Assembly (NCBI GenBank): GCA_017412115.1
Contig: JAFPYR010000099.1
Coordinates: 1 to 64,000, forward strand
Length of the DNA: 64,000 nucleotides
Source of the DNA: Bacteroidales bacterium
GTDB lineage: Bacteria > Bacteroidota > Bacteroidia > Bacteroidales > UBA3824
Direction of reading: 5' to 3'
The notes under the pieces are model-generated. The model had not been told where the DNA came from. It saw nothing but the letters and a program-made list of their open reading frames with translations, and did no database searches. Shown piece by piece: positions 1 to 7,220 of this stretch. The position numbers and the translations under genes are program-made. Numbering within the stretch: the stretch's first letter is position 1; each line of letters starts with the position of its first letter.

Positions 1-2
1 AC

Positions 3-290
3 GACAACGGTGTAAAAGCCACCGCAGTAGGTTGGCCCGACGAGGACGGCGTATCGAAGTACGAGAATGTTATGAAGATGATTTCCGACCACAAGTTTGA
101 CCTCATCGTCAACATCCCGAAGAACCACACCAAGCGCGAACTCACCAACGGTTACCGCATCCGTCGCGGCGCTATCGACCACAACATCCCGCTCATCACC
201 AACGCCCGCCTCGCCACTGCATTCATCGAGGCGTTCTGCGCGGTAGGGTTGCAGGGGTTGCAAGTGAAGAGTTGGCAGGAGTATGTATAA
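3..290 (+). CDS. carB: Carbamoyl-phosphate synthase large subunit, C-terminal end (partial)
   Basis: This is the last 95 codons of carB, cut by the window start. CarB makes carbamoyl phosphate for pyrimidine and arginine synthesis. The visible part is the MGS-like allosteric domain: it reads VNIPKNHTKRELTNGYRIRR, then AIDHNIPLITNARLA, and ends in KSWQEYV, as in Bacteroidota CarB. The final 24 codons recur in diverged form at 4001-4075 on the far side of a defence cassette, so this end may have been rebuilt by an insertion. The identity is firm; the insertion history is inferred. Confidence 0.9.
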   Translation, partial: DNGVKATAVGWPDEDGVSKYENVMKMISDHKFDLIVNIPKNHTKRELTNGYRIRRGAIDHNIPLITNARLATAFIEAFCAVGLQGLQVKSWQEYV

Positions 291-323
291 TTGAAAGTTG
301 AAAATTGAGAATTGAAAGTTGAA

Positions 324-353
324 AAGGGCGGAAATTTTTTTTTCCGCCCTTTT
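324..353 (+). terminator. Rho-independent terminator after carB
   Basis: An inverted repeat (AAGGGCGGAAA / TTTCCGCCCTT) followed by a T tract lies 34 nt after the carB stop and ahead of the defence cassette promoter. Confidence 0.75.
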
Positions 354-383
354 GTGTCATGTCGAAAAAAATTGCTAACTTTG
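351..383 (+). promoter_or_regulatory. Bacteroidota-type promoter of the defence cassette
   Basis: TTTG at 351-354 and TAACTTTG at 376-383 are separated by 21 nt and match the Bacteroidota -33/-7 consensus. The DUF262 gene starts 21 nt downstream. A near copy of the -7 region (TAACTTTGTGGCAAA) is present at 4151, beyond the cassette. Confidence 0.65.
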
Positions 384-404
384 TGGCAAATAAAATAATA
401 TTGT

Positions 405-2129
405 ATGACCACAACAGAGCAATATACGATACACGACATAGTACAAATGATAAAGGAGGACAAACTGCGGTTGCCTACGTTTCAGAGAAACTATGTTTGG
501 GAGAAAACGGATATTGTGAAGTTATTTTCCACTCTTTTTAGCGACAACACCTTTGGCGCCATTTCTGTGATAAAAACTACTACAAGTTATCCAATTTTTT
601 CAACACGTTCATTTATAGATGATTTACGGGATAAATATCAATTGTCAGAGGCAAATTATACACCGAATTATTCTCCTGACGATCCATTATATTTGATATT
701 AGACGGGCAACAAAGGCTTCAATCTTTTTACTTGGCCTTTGAAGGTACTTTTGATAATGATGAATTGTTTTTCAATACAGAAGATTGTACGGTTGGTTTT
801 TATGAGAATTGTCCAAATGATAATTGGATACCGATAAAAAAGTTGTATAACAAAATGAGTAGGTCGTCATACGAACAGACCGCCAAGTTTTTTGGGAAAG
901 AAGGGAATAAAAGTATTTTTAAGTTTTTCTATCATATCTTTTTTACTAAAAGCATAACATTCTTGATTTCAGAGCCGATCAATGAATTAGAAAAAGATAG
1001 AGAGCGTTTTACTAATTTGTTTATCAAAGTGAATGCAAGTGGTAAGGGATTAGATAAATGGGAAGCATATAAGTGTATTATTATGGGAATGAGACCTGAG
1101 ACTGTGGAGATGTTTAGAAAATTAGACACTATTAGAGAACTAATCTCCAAGAATATGTCTAAAACAAAGTATAACAAACTTGATTATAATTTGTATTCCT
1201 TGTTAAATATCATATATTTTTGTGTATTAAACGAAACATACGATGAATATGAAAATCGCTATAATAATTCATTCTATATAACCTTTTTAAGGGCAATTAA
1301 TGTAGAATTTAATCAAACTCTTGGCAATCAGATACGTCATATTCTTTTAAACAATAAATGTTGTTCGGCATCACAACTAAAAGACGAAATCGAAAAGGCT
1401 ATTACTGATAAGGTATCAATCGAATCTGTTAGAAGTGCTATGGAAGATTATGAATCATTTAAGGAACGATGGAGACATTTTGATTTTACCGATGATTTTG
1501 ATAACAGAGTTGATTATATTATCAAGAAATTGAATGCAAAGACAATGGAATTGTTGCCTATTTTTATTCAGAGTTTTACAAAATTACGAATAATGATAGG
1601 CATTAGATTTGATTATAGTGATTTGATTATAAACACTTTTCGTTCTTTAACGAAAGATGTAGACAACTTTAATATCCAATTATGTTATATCAACTATTTA
1701 TTTAACAAACTTCTAACATATTTTGTTAGTGATAATGATTGTAACATATTTCTTTTTGCTTTTTTAAAAGAAAAGGTGATTGTTGATCTAAGTTATAGAA
1801 CTTATGGTTGGGATGATACTTTCTATGCAACAAAAGAAAAAGATTGTTTGTTTAAATTGAATATTGAATCATTTTTTAGTCTAAAATCTTCTTTCAAATT
1901 TAATGAGAGAAATAAATTGTATGTCTTTACTGAAAGATGGTTAGATGATGGATTACATTTGTGCTTAGACAGACATAATAATATCAATAATAACAGATTC
2001 AATGAAGAATTAAAAAACTTCAAATTTTACTTCGATTTAAATGAAAATCATAAACAACGATTGTTAAGTAATCTACAATCAGAATTTTTAGAATTGTGGA
2101 ATACAAAAGAAAGGACATTGAGTTTTTAA
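405..2129 (+). CDS. DUF262-domain protein (GmrSD/ParB-like fold), probable antiphage effector
   Basis: This 574-residue protein opens with a DUF262 domain. It shows the LPTFQRNYVW motif (residues 22-31), the DGQQR motif in LILDGQQRLQSFY (around 98-110), and FIKVNASGKGLDKWEAYK (around 207-224). DUF262 is the NTP-binding, ParB-like half of GmrSD-type enzymes and of several antiphage systems. The usual C-terminal DUF1524 HNH nuclease is not visible; the last 200 residues are of unknown type. It is followed after 9 nt by a HEPN Abi_C gene, so the two are probably one operon. It is much more AT-rich than carB, which suggests transfer. The role in defence is inferred from the family and context. 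Confidence 0.8.
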   Translation: MTTTEQYTIHDIVQMIKEDKLRLPTFQRNYVWEKTDIVKLFSTLFSDNTFGAISVIKTTTSYPIFSTRSFIDDLRDKYQLSEANYTPNYSPDDPLYLILDGQQRLQSFYLAFEGTFDNDELFFNTEDCTVGFYENCPNDNWIPIKKLYNKMSRSSYEQTAKFFGKEGNKSIFKFFYHIFFTKSITFLISEPINELEKDRERFTNLFIKVNASGKGLDKWEAYKCIIMGMRPETVEMFRKLDTIRELISKNMSKTKYNKLDYNLYSLLNIIYFCVLNETYDEYENRYNNSFYITFLRAINVEFNQTLGNQIRHILLNNKCCSASQLKDEIEKAITDKVSIESVRSAMEDYESFKERWRHFDFTDDFDNRVDYIIKKLNAKTMELLPIFIQSFTKLRIMIGIRFDYSDLIINTFRSLTKDVDNFNIQLCYINYLFNKLLTYFVSDNDCNIFLFAFLKEKVIVDLSYRTYGWDDTFYATKEKDCLFKLNIESFFSLKSSFKFNERNKLYVFTERWLDDGLHLCLDRHNNINNNRFNEELKNFKFYFDLNENHKQRLLSNLQSEFLELWNTKERTLSF

Positions 2130-2138
2130 TGTGTAAAT

Positions 2139-2846
2139 ATGAACAAACAAATCATTATCTCAGCCATCCAAAACCACGTAAAGGATTACAACGGTAAGCA
2201 AGTCAAATCCTTTTACGAAAACGACCTCGGTTTTACAGATGTTTTTACCGAAGAGGATAACTATATGGATTATTTTAAATCAGACGAGTATTTGGAAAGA
2301 CATATAAAAGACGGGGATATTGAAAGAATAAGTAATGTCGTTGCCAATCAAATTGGTTGTCAACATTATTTAATATCAGATGCATTCAAAGATCTTTTGT
2401 CTGAGTACATAAAAACGCTTCCAAACAGAATACAAGAGGATTTAAATACAAATGATTATGACAGTGTCATTACAAAATCAAGAACTCTTATAGAGGAAAC
2501 TTGTATATACATTATTAATGATGAAACAACATCCAAAAGTAAAAAAGGCGATGTCGGTAGATTATTTGACGAATGTAAAAATAGATTAGGATTTCCTATA
2601 CAATCGCCTAACGATTATGAAAAACAATTAAATGGAGTTTTCAACGGGTTGAAAAACGTAACAGATGCAATAGCGAATTTAAGAAACAATTTTAGCGATT
2701 CACACGGCAATGTAAATAATAACAGACCAAAAATAGAAAAAAGATACGCCATTTTAATTGCAAATGCGGCTATATCATTGTCCGAATTCCTTTTGGAAGC
2801 CTATTATGAAAGAATTCAGAGCGGGGCATTACCTGCAAAGAACTGA
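2139..2846 (+). CDS. Abortive-infection family protein (Abi_C, HEPN-type RNase)
   Basis: A 235-residue protein. The C-terminal half (about 100-230) matches the Abi_C domain of AbiJ-like proteins: SRTLIEETCIYII, then a loop, LRNNFSDSHG, and a final helix ISLSEFLLEAYYERI. RNNFSDSH is the HEPN R-x6-H active-site motif, so the protein is probably a metal-independent ribonuclease that halts growth on infection. The N-terminal 100 residues are unassigned and may be a sensor or regulator. It starts 9 nt after the DUF262 gene. Whether the two work together cannot be shown from sequence alone. Confidence 0.78.
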   Translation: MNKQIIISAIQNHVKDYNGKQVKSFYENDLGFTDVFTEEDNYMDYFKSDEYLERHIKDGDIERISNVVANQIGCQHYLISDAFKDLLSEYIKTLPNRIQEDLNTNDYDSVITKSRTLIEETCIYIINDETTSKSKKGDVGRLFDECKNRLGFPIQSPNDYEKQLNGVFNGLKNVTDAIANLRNNFSDSHGNVNNNRPKIEKRYAILIANAAISLSEFLLEAYYERIQSGALPAKN

Positions 2847-2938
2847 CAATTGCAAGCGTTGGAGTTTTTTATTTTCATATTTTTTTCCAAACCAAAATGT
2901 TTTATTAATATTGCAACGTAAATTTAAGTGCAAAAGTA

Positions 2939-3526
2939 ATGAAATCAAAAGACCAAATATCTAAAATTCAGGCTGTTGTGGCATATATACTCAAAAAAGT
3001 GCCACAAGGGTTGGACTATATACACCTCTTTAAGATAATGTATTTTGCCCAACAGGAACATCTTGTGGTGTGGGGATTGCCAATTATGGACGATTCTTTT
3101 GTAGCGCGAAGACACGGTGCTGTGCCGACCCTTACTTACAAGGTTATCAAGAGCGTGGAGTGCGGGCGAGATGTCTCTGACGATTTGAAAGATTTTTACA
3201 ACTCCATATCTGTTACAACCGACAGCCAACACCAACTTATAAAACTTGCCCAAGGCGCGGACTGCGATTTGGACGAACTTTCGGAATCTAACACTGAAAT
3301 ACTTGACAAGTGGATTGCAAATTGTATGGATATCAATTCATACAAACTTTCTGATCTTTCTCACGACAAGGCTTGGACACAAGCCAAACGAGAAACCGAC
3401 AAGACCGGAGAGGACACAAAAATCACACTCTATGCAATGGCTAAGGCAGGCGGTGCTACCGATGATATGCTTGATGTAATCAAAGAACGACAATTTATCC
3501 AACGTGCGCTAAATGATGGATTTTAG
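2939..3526 (+). CDS. Panacea-domain (DUF4065, SocA-like) antitoxin
   Basis: A 195-residue protein with the Panacea fold: a start of QAVVAYILKKVPQGLDYIHL, then FKIMYFAQQEHLV, and RRHGAVPTLTY around residue 60. Panacea proteins neutralise many unrelated toxins encoded next door and were first known from SocA-type proteolytic adaptors. The gene overlaps the following toxin-like gene by 14 nt, the usual arrangement of such pairs. A weak promoter (TAATATTG, about 2917) in the 92-nt gap suggests it is expressed apart from the Abi_C gene. Confidence 0.8.
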   Translation: MKSKDQISKIQAVVAYILKKVPQGLDYIHLFKIMYFAQQEHLVVWGLPIMDDSFVARRHGAVPTLTYKVIKSVECGRDVSDDLKDFYNSISVTTDSQHQLIKLAQGADCDLDELSESNTEILDKWIANCMDINSYKLSDLSHDKAWTQAKRETDKTGEDTKITLYAMAKAGGATDDMLDVIKERQFIQRALNDGF

Positions 3527-3992
3527 AGAGTTACAAGACCGCTACAAAGCAGAACAACGTAAAGTAACCGAGGATAAAATTATCGTTGGAGGTTTGTTTC
3601 GTACAATTTTATCTACAAACGACGGGCTTAAATTCAACGATGGGCGAACAAGCAAACCAAAGCGCATGATTATAGTAGGTATTGACAAGACAACTAAAAC
3701 GTGTTATGGTACTGTGCTTGTGAATACTAAGATGTCGCCGTTGGCACAAGTTTCACCTCAATATTTTGCAACACAATATTGCCTGAAACAAAAGAACTAT
3801 CCTGAATATTTGGACTACGATAGTTACGTTGACTGTGGTGTATTGTTTGCCATATCATTTGAGACATTAAAGGCAGGAGAATATTTCGGCGTACTAAACC
3901 AGAATGATATTACATCAATCTTTGATATTCTTGAAACGACAAAGGCAATTTCAACCAAAGACAAAAAGAGATTCAATATACGCCGAAGGTAA
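3513..3992 (+). CDS. Putative toxin partner of the Panacea antitoxin (PemK/MazF-like barrel)
   Basis: A 159-residue protein overlapping the antitoxin by 14 nt. Its opening strands (IIVGGLFRTIL, DGRTSKPKRMIIVGID, YGTVLVNT) recall a small SH3-like barrel of the PemK/MazF type. Further on it has YLDYDSYVDCGVLF and ends IRRR. MazF-type toxins cut mRNA at short sequences. The assignment rests on the strand pattern and on its place beside a Panacea gene, so the enzymatic activity is uncertain. The gene ends 8 nt before the second, truncated carB end. Confidence 0.55.
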   Translation: MMDFRELQDRYKAEQRKVTEDKIIVGGLFRTILSTNDGLKFNDGRTSKPKRMIIVGIDKTTKTCYGTVLVNTKMSPLAQVSPQYFATQYCLKQKNYPEYLDYDSYVDCGVLFAISFETLKAGEYFGVLNQNDITSIFDILETTKAISTKDKKRFNIRRR

Positions 3993-4000
3993 TCTACCAC

Positions 4001-4075
4001 ACCGCTTTCATCGAGGCATTCTGTGCGGTAGGTGTCGAGGGATTGAAGATTAAGAGCTGGCAGGAGTATGTATAA
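4001..4075 (+). pseudogene. Second, truncated copy of the carB 3' end
   Basis: These 75 nt encode TAFIEAFCAVGVEGLKIKSW plus QEYV and a stop, the same 24-residue C terminus as carB at 216-290. They differ at about 14 of 75 nt, mostly in the segment for VGVEGLKIK. The copy has no start and nothing of CarB before it. The following 18 nt (TTGAAAGTTGAAAATTGA) are identical in both copies. It is the scar expected when an element inserts into a gene end and brings its own version of that end. Confidence 0.85.
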
Positions 4076-4094
4076 TTGAAAGTTGAAAATTGAA

Positions 4095-4132
4095 AAGGAG
4101 CGAGAAACCTTCATTTCTCGCTCCTTTTTTTT
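4095..4132 (+). terminator. Rho-independent terminator after the carB fragment
   Basis: AAGGAGCGAGAAA pairs with TTTCTCGCTCC across a six-base loop, followed by eight T. It occupies the same place relative to the fragment as the 324-353 terminator does to carB, but its stem sequence differs. Confidence 0.8.
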
Positions 4133-4158
4133 GCTGCTTGGGGAAATTACTAACTTTG
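4130..4158 (+). promoter_or_regulatory. Orphan promoter-like copy without a downstream gene
   Basis: TAACTTTGTGGCAAAATA at 4151 nearly repeats the 376-393 sequence, with TTTG 17 nt upstream. The next gene on this strand is over 1 kb away, so this is probably the original post-carB promoter, orphaned by the insertion. Confidence 0.4.
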
Positions 4159-4244
4159 TGGCAAAATAGGAAATAATTAAAACACCGACAATTTGATAAT
4201 TCATCGGTGATTATCTTGTCACTCTTTCAAAACCACTTGAACCA

Positions 4245-5405
4245 TTAGTCAGCCCAAGATGAAACTTCAAATGCGTAATTTTTGCGCTTATCGGTTTCAA
4301 TACGCAGATTGCCGGGAATTGACGAATTTTTGATGTAAGCCTCTGTTTCCCAACTTCCCCGCGTGAATTTAAATTGTGCAGGTAGTTTCAATTTTAATTC
4401 CACACTAAAAACGCTATCATTTTCGGCTTTTAATTTTACGCCTTGGGGATTCCAATTTTTTAAGGCTTCTTGATTACCGGTAATATAAATGTCCTTTGTA
4501 AATTTATTTTTGATGACAAGCGAAATTTTCACCTTATGCTCTTTTTGGGTAAGTATTTCGTCAACAGAATCTCGATAAGCAAAATACGTTTTAAAACCGT
4601 CAATCAAAGCAGGCGGCACTGTTGTCATGTGATCCGATTGTGGGTAAGTTTTGTGATAAAATGTGATTTGCTTAGGCTTTTTATTTTCAAAAAAATCGTA
4701 GACTTTTTCGCGGGCAGGTTTCCAATTTTTCCACTTCTCGATAAGTTCTTCGTTAGCATCTGAGGCAAAAATAAAGTGATTGTCTTTCAGTTGATTATAA
4801 TCAAAATTAACAAGATGATTTGCTACTGACCAATCTGTTAAATACATATTTGGCGATACGGTGATATAGTCGGTAAAAAGTTCAAAATCAAGTAATGCTT
4901 CAAGCGAAAACGAGCCGCCAAGAGAATGCCCAACAGCAATTTTTCTATCCGTAATCCTATAATTTTTAGCAATATACGGCATTAATTCGTTTTGAACAAA
5001 CTGACACAAATTTTTATGATAACCGCCATGTCCGCTTGGATATTTAATTTTTAAGAAATCGTCTTGACGTGTATATTCTTTGTCTTGCGGCGAAAGTACA
5101 CCTACTACAATAAATCTTGATTCGTATTTCGTATCTATAAATACAGGTAATGCTCTAACAAGGTCGAAATACGGACGGTCTTGAGAGTCAAAAACATACA
5201 TGACATCATAATCCTGAGCCGTCATCTCATTATAATTGGGCGGCAACCCGATGATTATTTTTCTATTAAAATCAAAATATTGAGATTTTAATTCCGTCTC
5301 AATAGTTGTAAACTCGTTGTAATTTAGCATTTTCTGAGCATTCGCAAGAAATGACGAAAAAATAGAAAATACTATCAGAAAGAAATACGCATTTATCTTT
5401 AACAT
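4245..5405 (-). CDS. Secreted alpha/beta-hydrolase esterase (COG2819-type) with C-terminal starch-binding-like domain
   Basis: A 386-residue protein with a signal peptide (FFLIVFSIFSSFLANAQ). The hydrolase body resembles the IroE/Fes and predicted-esterase families: IIIGLPPNYN, MYVFDSQDRPYFDLV, and the nucleophile elbow GHSLGG near residue 160, with a candidate late His in YPQSDHMTT. The last 95 residues (VKISLVIKN, IYITGNQEALKNWNP) look like a CBM20-type module. Such enzymes cleave acyl or siderophore esters outside the cytoplasm; the substrate here is unknown. It is monocistronic, with its own promoter at 5430-5461. Confidence 0.75.
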   Translation of the reverse strand: MLKINAYFFLIVFSIFSSFLANAQKMLNYNEFTTIETELKSQYFDFNRKIIIGLPPNYNEMTAQDYDVMYVFDSQDRPYFDLVRALPVFIDTKYESRFIVVGVLSPQDKEYTRQDDFLKIKYPSGHGGYHKNLCQFVQNELMPYIAKNYRITDRKIAVGHSLGGSFSLEALLDFELFTDYITVSPNMYLTDWSVANHLVNFDYNQLKDNHFIFASDANEELIEKWKNWKPAREKVYDFFENKKPKQITFYHKTYPQSDHMTTVPPALIDGFKTYFAYRDSVDEILTQKEHKVKISLVIKNKFTKDIYITGNQEALKNWNPQGVKLKAENDSVFSVELKLKLPAQFKFTRGSWETEAYIKNSSIPGNLRIETDKRKNYAFEVSSWAD

Positions 5406-5429
5406 AATATTTTTTAATTAATTTATGCG

Positions 5430-5461
5430 CAAATATATAACTAAATTTGGTAAGAAATCAA
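5430..5461 (-). promoter_or_regulatory. Promoter of the esterase gene
   Basis: On the minus strand, TTG at 5459-5461 and TATATTTG at 5430-5437 are 21 nt apart, and the start codon lies 24 nt downstream. It is a close match to the Bacteroidota consensus. Confidence 0.65.
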
Positions 5462-5503
5462 TAATAATGTTTATTTTTCGTGATTAACTGCAAAAACTTT
5501 TTC

Positions 5504-5511
5504 TATATTTG
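5504..5511 (+). promoter_or_regulatory. -7 element of the lipoprotein gene
   Basis: TATATTTG lies 31 nt before the ATG of the following lipoprotein gene. No clean -33 TTTG is seen at the expected distance. Confidence 0.45.
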
Positions 5512-5542
5512 TCCCGTAAAATTTTTTTAAAACAATACCAAT

Positions 5543-7126
5543 ATGAAGAAGATAACATTTATACTTGCTGCTTTGCCTATTCTTGCCTCTTGTGGCGGCG
5601 GCTCTAATACCAACAATCAAAACACGTCTACCGAACAACCCAAACAAGAAACTCCAGCGGTAAACTCTACTTTGCCGTCTTACAACATCGCTTACGAGGC
5701 GGCTATGAAAATTAACGCAGAAAACAAAAAATTTCCCACTGCTGATACTTCCGAGAAAACAAAGGCTGTTTTTACGGGACTTACTTCCGAGGAATTCGAC
5801 CTCGATAAAAGCACCACGGCAATCTGTCAAAATGCCTCTTCAGGAGGATATTTGATTGTTTATCAAACTCAAGAAAGCGGTGTTCTCGGCGACGGTTTTA
5901 TAGAAAACGTCAAAGAATTTAAAGTTTTTTCTTATAAAGACGGCGTTTTAACCAAAAAAAATGACCTATTGCCAAAACCTTCGTTCAAAGATTTTTCTTC
6001 GATTGACGAATTGTTAGTTGCAAACACAGAAAACGAATTTTCTAACAACCTGAAAAACGGTTATAATTATAAAATCAGCGGTGATAAAATTATTGCCGGT
6101 TTTGACGAATACGCTTGGATAGAATACGCTTGGGACGGTTCAAAATTCGTCATCAACGGTTCGCCGAAAAACTGTTCAATGAATGTCCTAAGCGAAGACG
6201 GTTTGGCATCGCTCAAACTCGGTAGCAACGTTCCCGAAACTCTCGGCGGTTTCGATAAGAAACAAAACGGCAACAACGTAGTTTTCAGTCAGAAAGGCGA
6301 AAAAGCTTTTCAACTTGCTTTAAATAAAGACGGTAAAATCGACACGATAACGGTATTTTCTCCAAAGTACACTTATTCGCTTTGTTGCACGGGCGGTTGC
6401 GTAAATTTCGGTGTGGGATATTCACCCACTTATGATGTTATGGACTGCAAATATCAGTTTAATCCCGATTTATCCGACGATTATTATATTTGCAAAGACG
6501 GCGTTTTTGTCAGAACAATGGAATTTGACAATAGCATAATCGAATTTTACGGTTCAAAATCTACCGTTAGTAATTTAAAATACGATATAGGAAAACGTAT
6601 AACGATGGCTAACAAACCCAAATTTGCAGAATACGACAAAGACCCCGTAAAATTAATAAAATTGTACTCAAAAGGCGGATTCTGTCAGTCATGCGAAAAA
6701 ATGTCAGACAAAGAAAAAACCGATAAAATCCGTCAAATGTACAACTCTGTTGCCTTAGACAAGAATCTTATAAAGAAAAGTACGGAAACTCAAGACGAAG
6801 AATCGGGCTTTATAATTGAATATAATTATTACTATCAAGAGGACAACCTCGTGATGGTAGAATGTTCTTGGGGCGATAGTTGGATGCAGAATTACAAACT
6901 CTATTTAAGCGGTAACTGTCTGTATTTCTGCCTCATACACCATAATTATCCTGACGGCACAGAAGCCTTTGAACGCTATTATTTATGTAACGATAAGATT
7001 TTCAAGGCGATTGACAAAGATAAAAAAGAAACTATCAATCCTAAGGACGAGTATATCACTGACCTAAAAAAGCGTATGACGGAGATTTTAAGCGAAGCAT
7101 TAAAATTAGAGGAAAAAGCAAAATAA
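5543..7126 (+). CDS. Lipoprotein of unknown function
   Basis: A 527-residue protein with a lipoprotein signal: MKKITFILAALPILASC, lipidated Cys17, followed by GGG and a low-complexity Asn/Thr/Gln tether (residues 18-45). I recognise no domain. The body alternates aromatic and charged residues, contains a Cys-rich patch (LCCTGGC around 290) and a second pair (CQSC around 380), and ends in a charged helix. It stands alone between an esterase on the other strand and gyrA. The surface or periplasmic location follows from the lipobox; the function is unknown. Confidence 0.7.
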   Translation: MKKITFILAALPILASCGGGSNTNNQNTSTEQPKQETPAVNSTLPSYNIAYEAAMKINAENKKFPTADTSEKTKAVFTGLTSEEFDLDKSTTAICQNASSGGYLIVYQTQESGVLGDGFIENVKEFKVFSYKDGVLTKKNDLLPKPSFKDFSSIDELLVANTENEFSNNLKNGYNYKISGDKIIAGFDEYAWIEYAWDGSKFVINGSPKNCSMNVLSEDGLASLKLGSNVPETLGGFDKKQNGNNVVFSQKGEKAFQLALNKDGKIDTITVFSPKYTYSLCCTGGCVNFGVGYSPTYDVMDCKYQFNPDLSDDYYICKDGVFVRTMEFDNSIIEFYGSKSTVSNLKYDIGKRITMANKPKFAEYDKDPVKLIKLYSKGGFCQSCEKMSDKEKTDKIRQMYNSVALDKNLIKKSTETQDEESGFIIEYNYYYQEDNLVMVECSWGDSWMQNYKLYLSGNCLYFCLIHHNYPDGTEAFERYYLCNDKIFKAIDKDKKETINPKDEYITDLKKRMTEILSEALKLEEKAK

Positions 7127-7153
7127 AAATCTTCGATTTTTTCCCCTTATTTT

Positions 7154-7184
7154 TTTGTTTTTTCACAAAAAAGCCGTACCTTTG
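7154..7184 (+). promoter_or_regulatory. gyrA promoter
   Basis: TTTG at 7154-7157 and TACCTTTG at 7177-7184 are 19 nt apart, a full match to the Bacteroidota consensus. gyrA starts 36 nt downstream. Confidence 0.75.
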
Positions 7185-7220
7185 CAGAGTTATACAGAAA
7201 GATAAAATTTAATTGAAAAA

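Noticed and set aside
297..322. TTGAAAGTTGAAAATTGAGAATTG as a mobile-element end
   Set aside because: This kind of AT-rich near-repeat is frequent in Bacteroidota intergenic DNA; used here only as part of the flank similarity.
152..463. Minus-strand 103-codon ORF opposite the carB end
   Set aside because: It spans the terminator and promoter and is antisense to carB; no domain or codon support.
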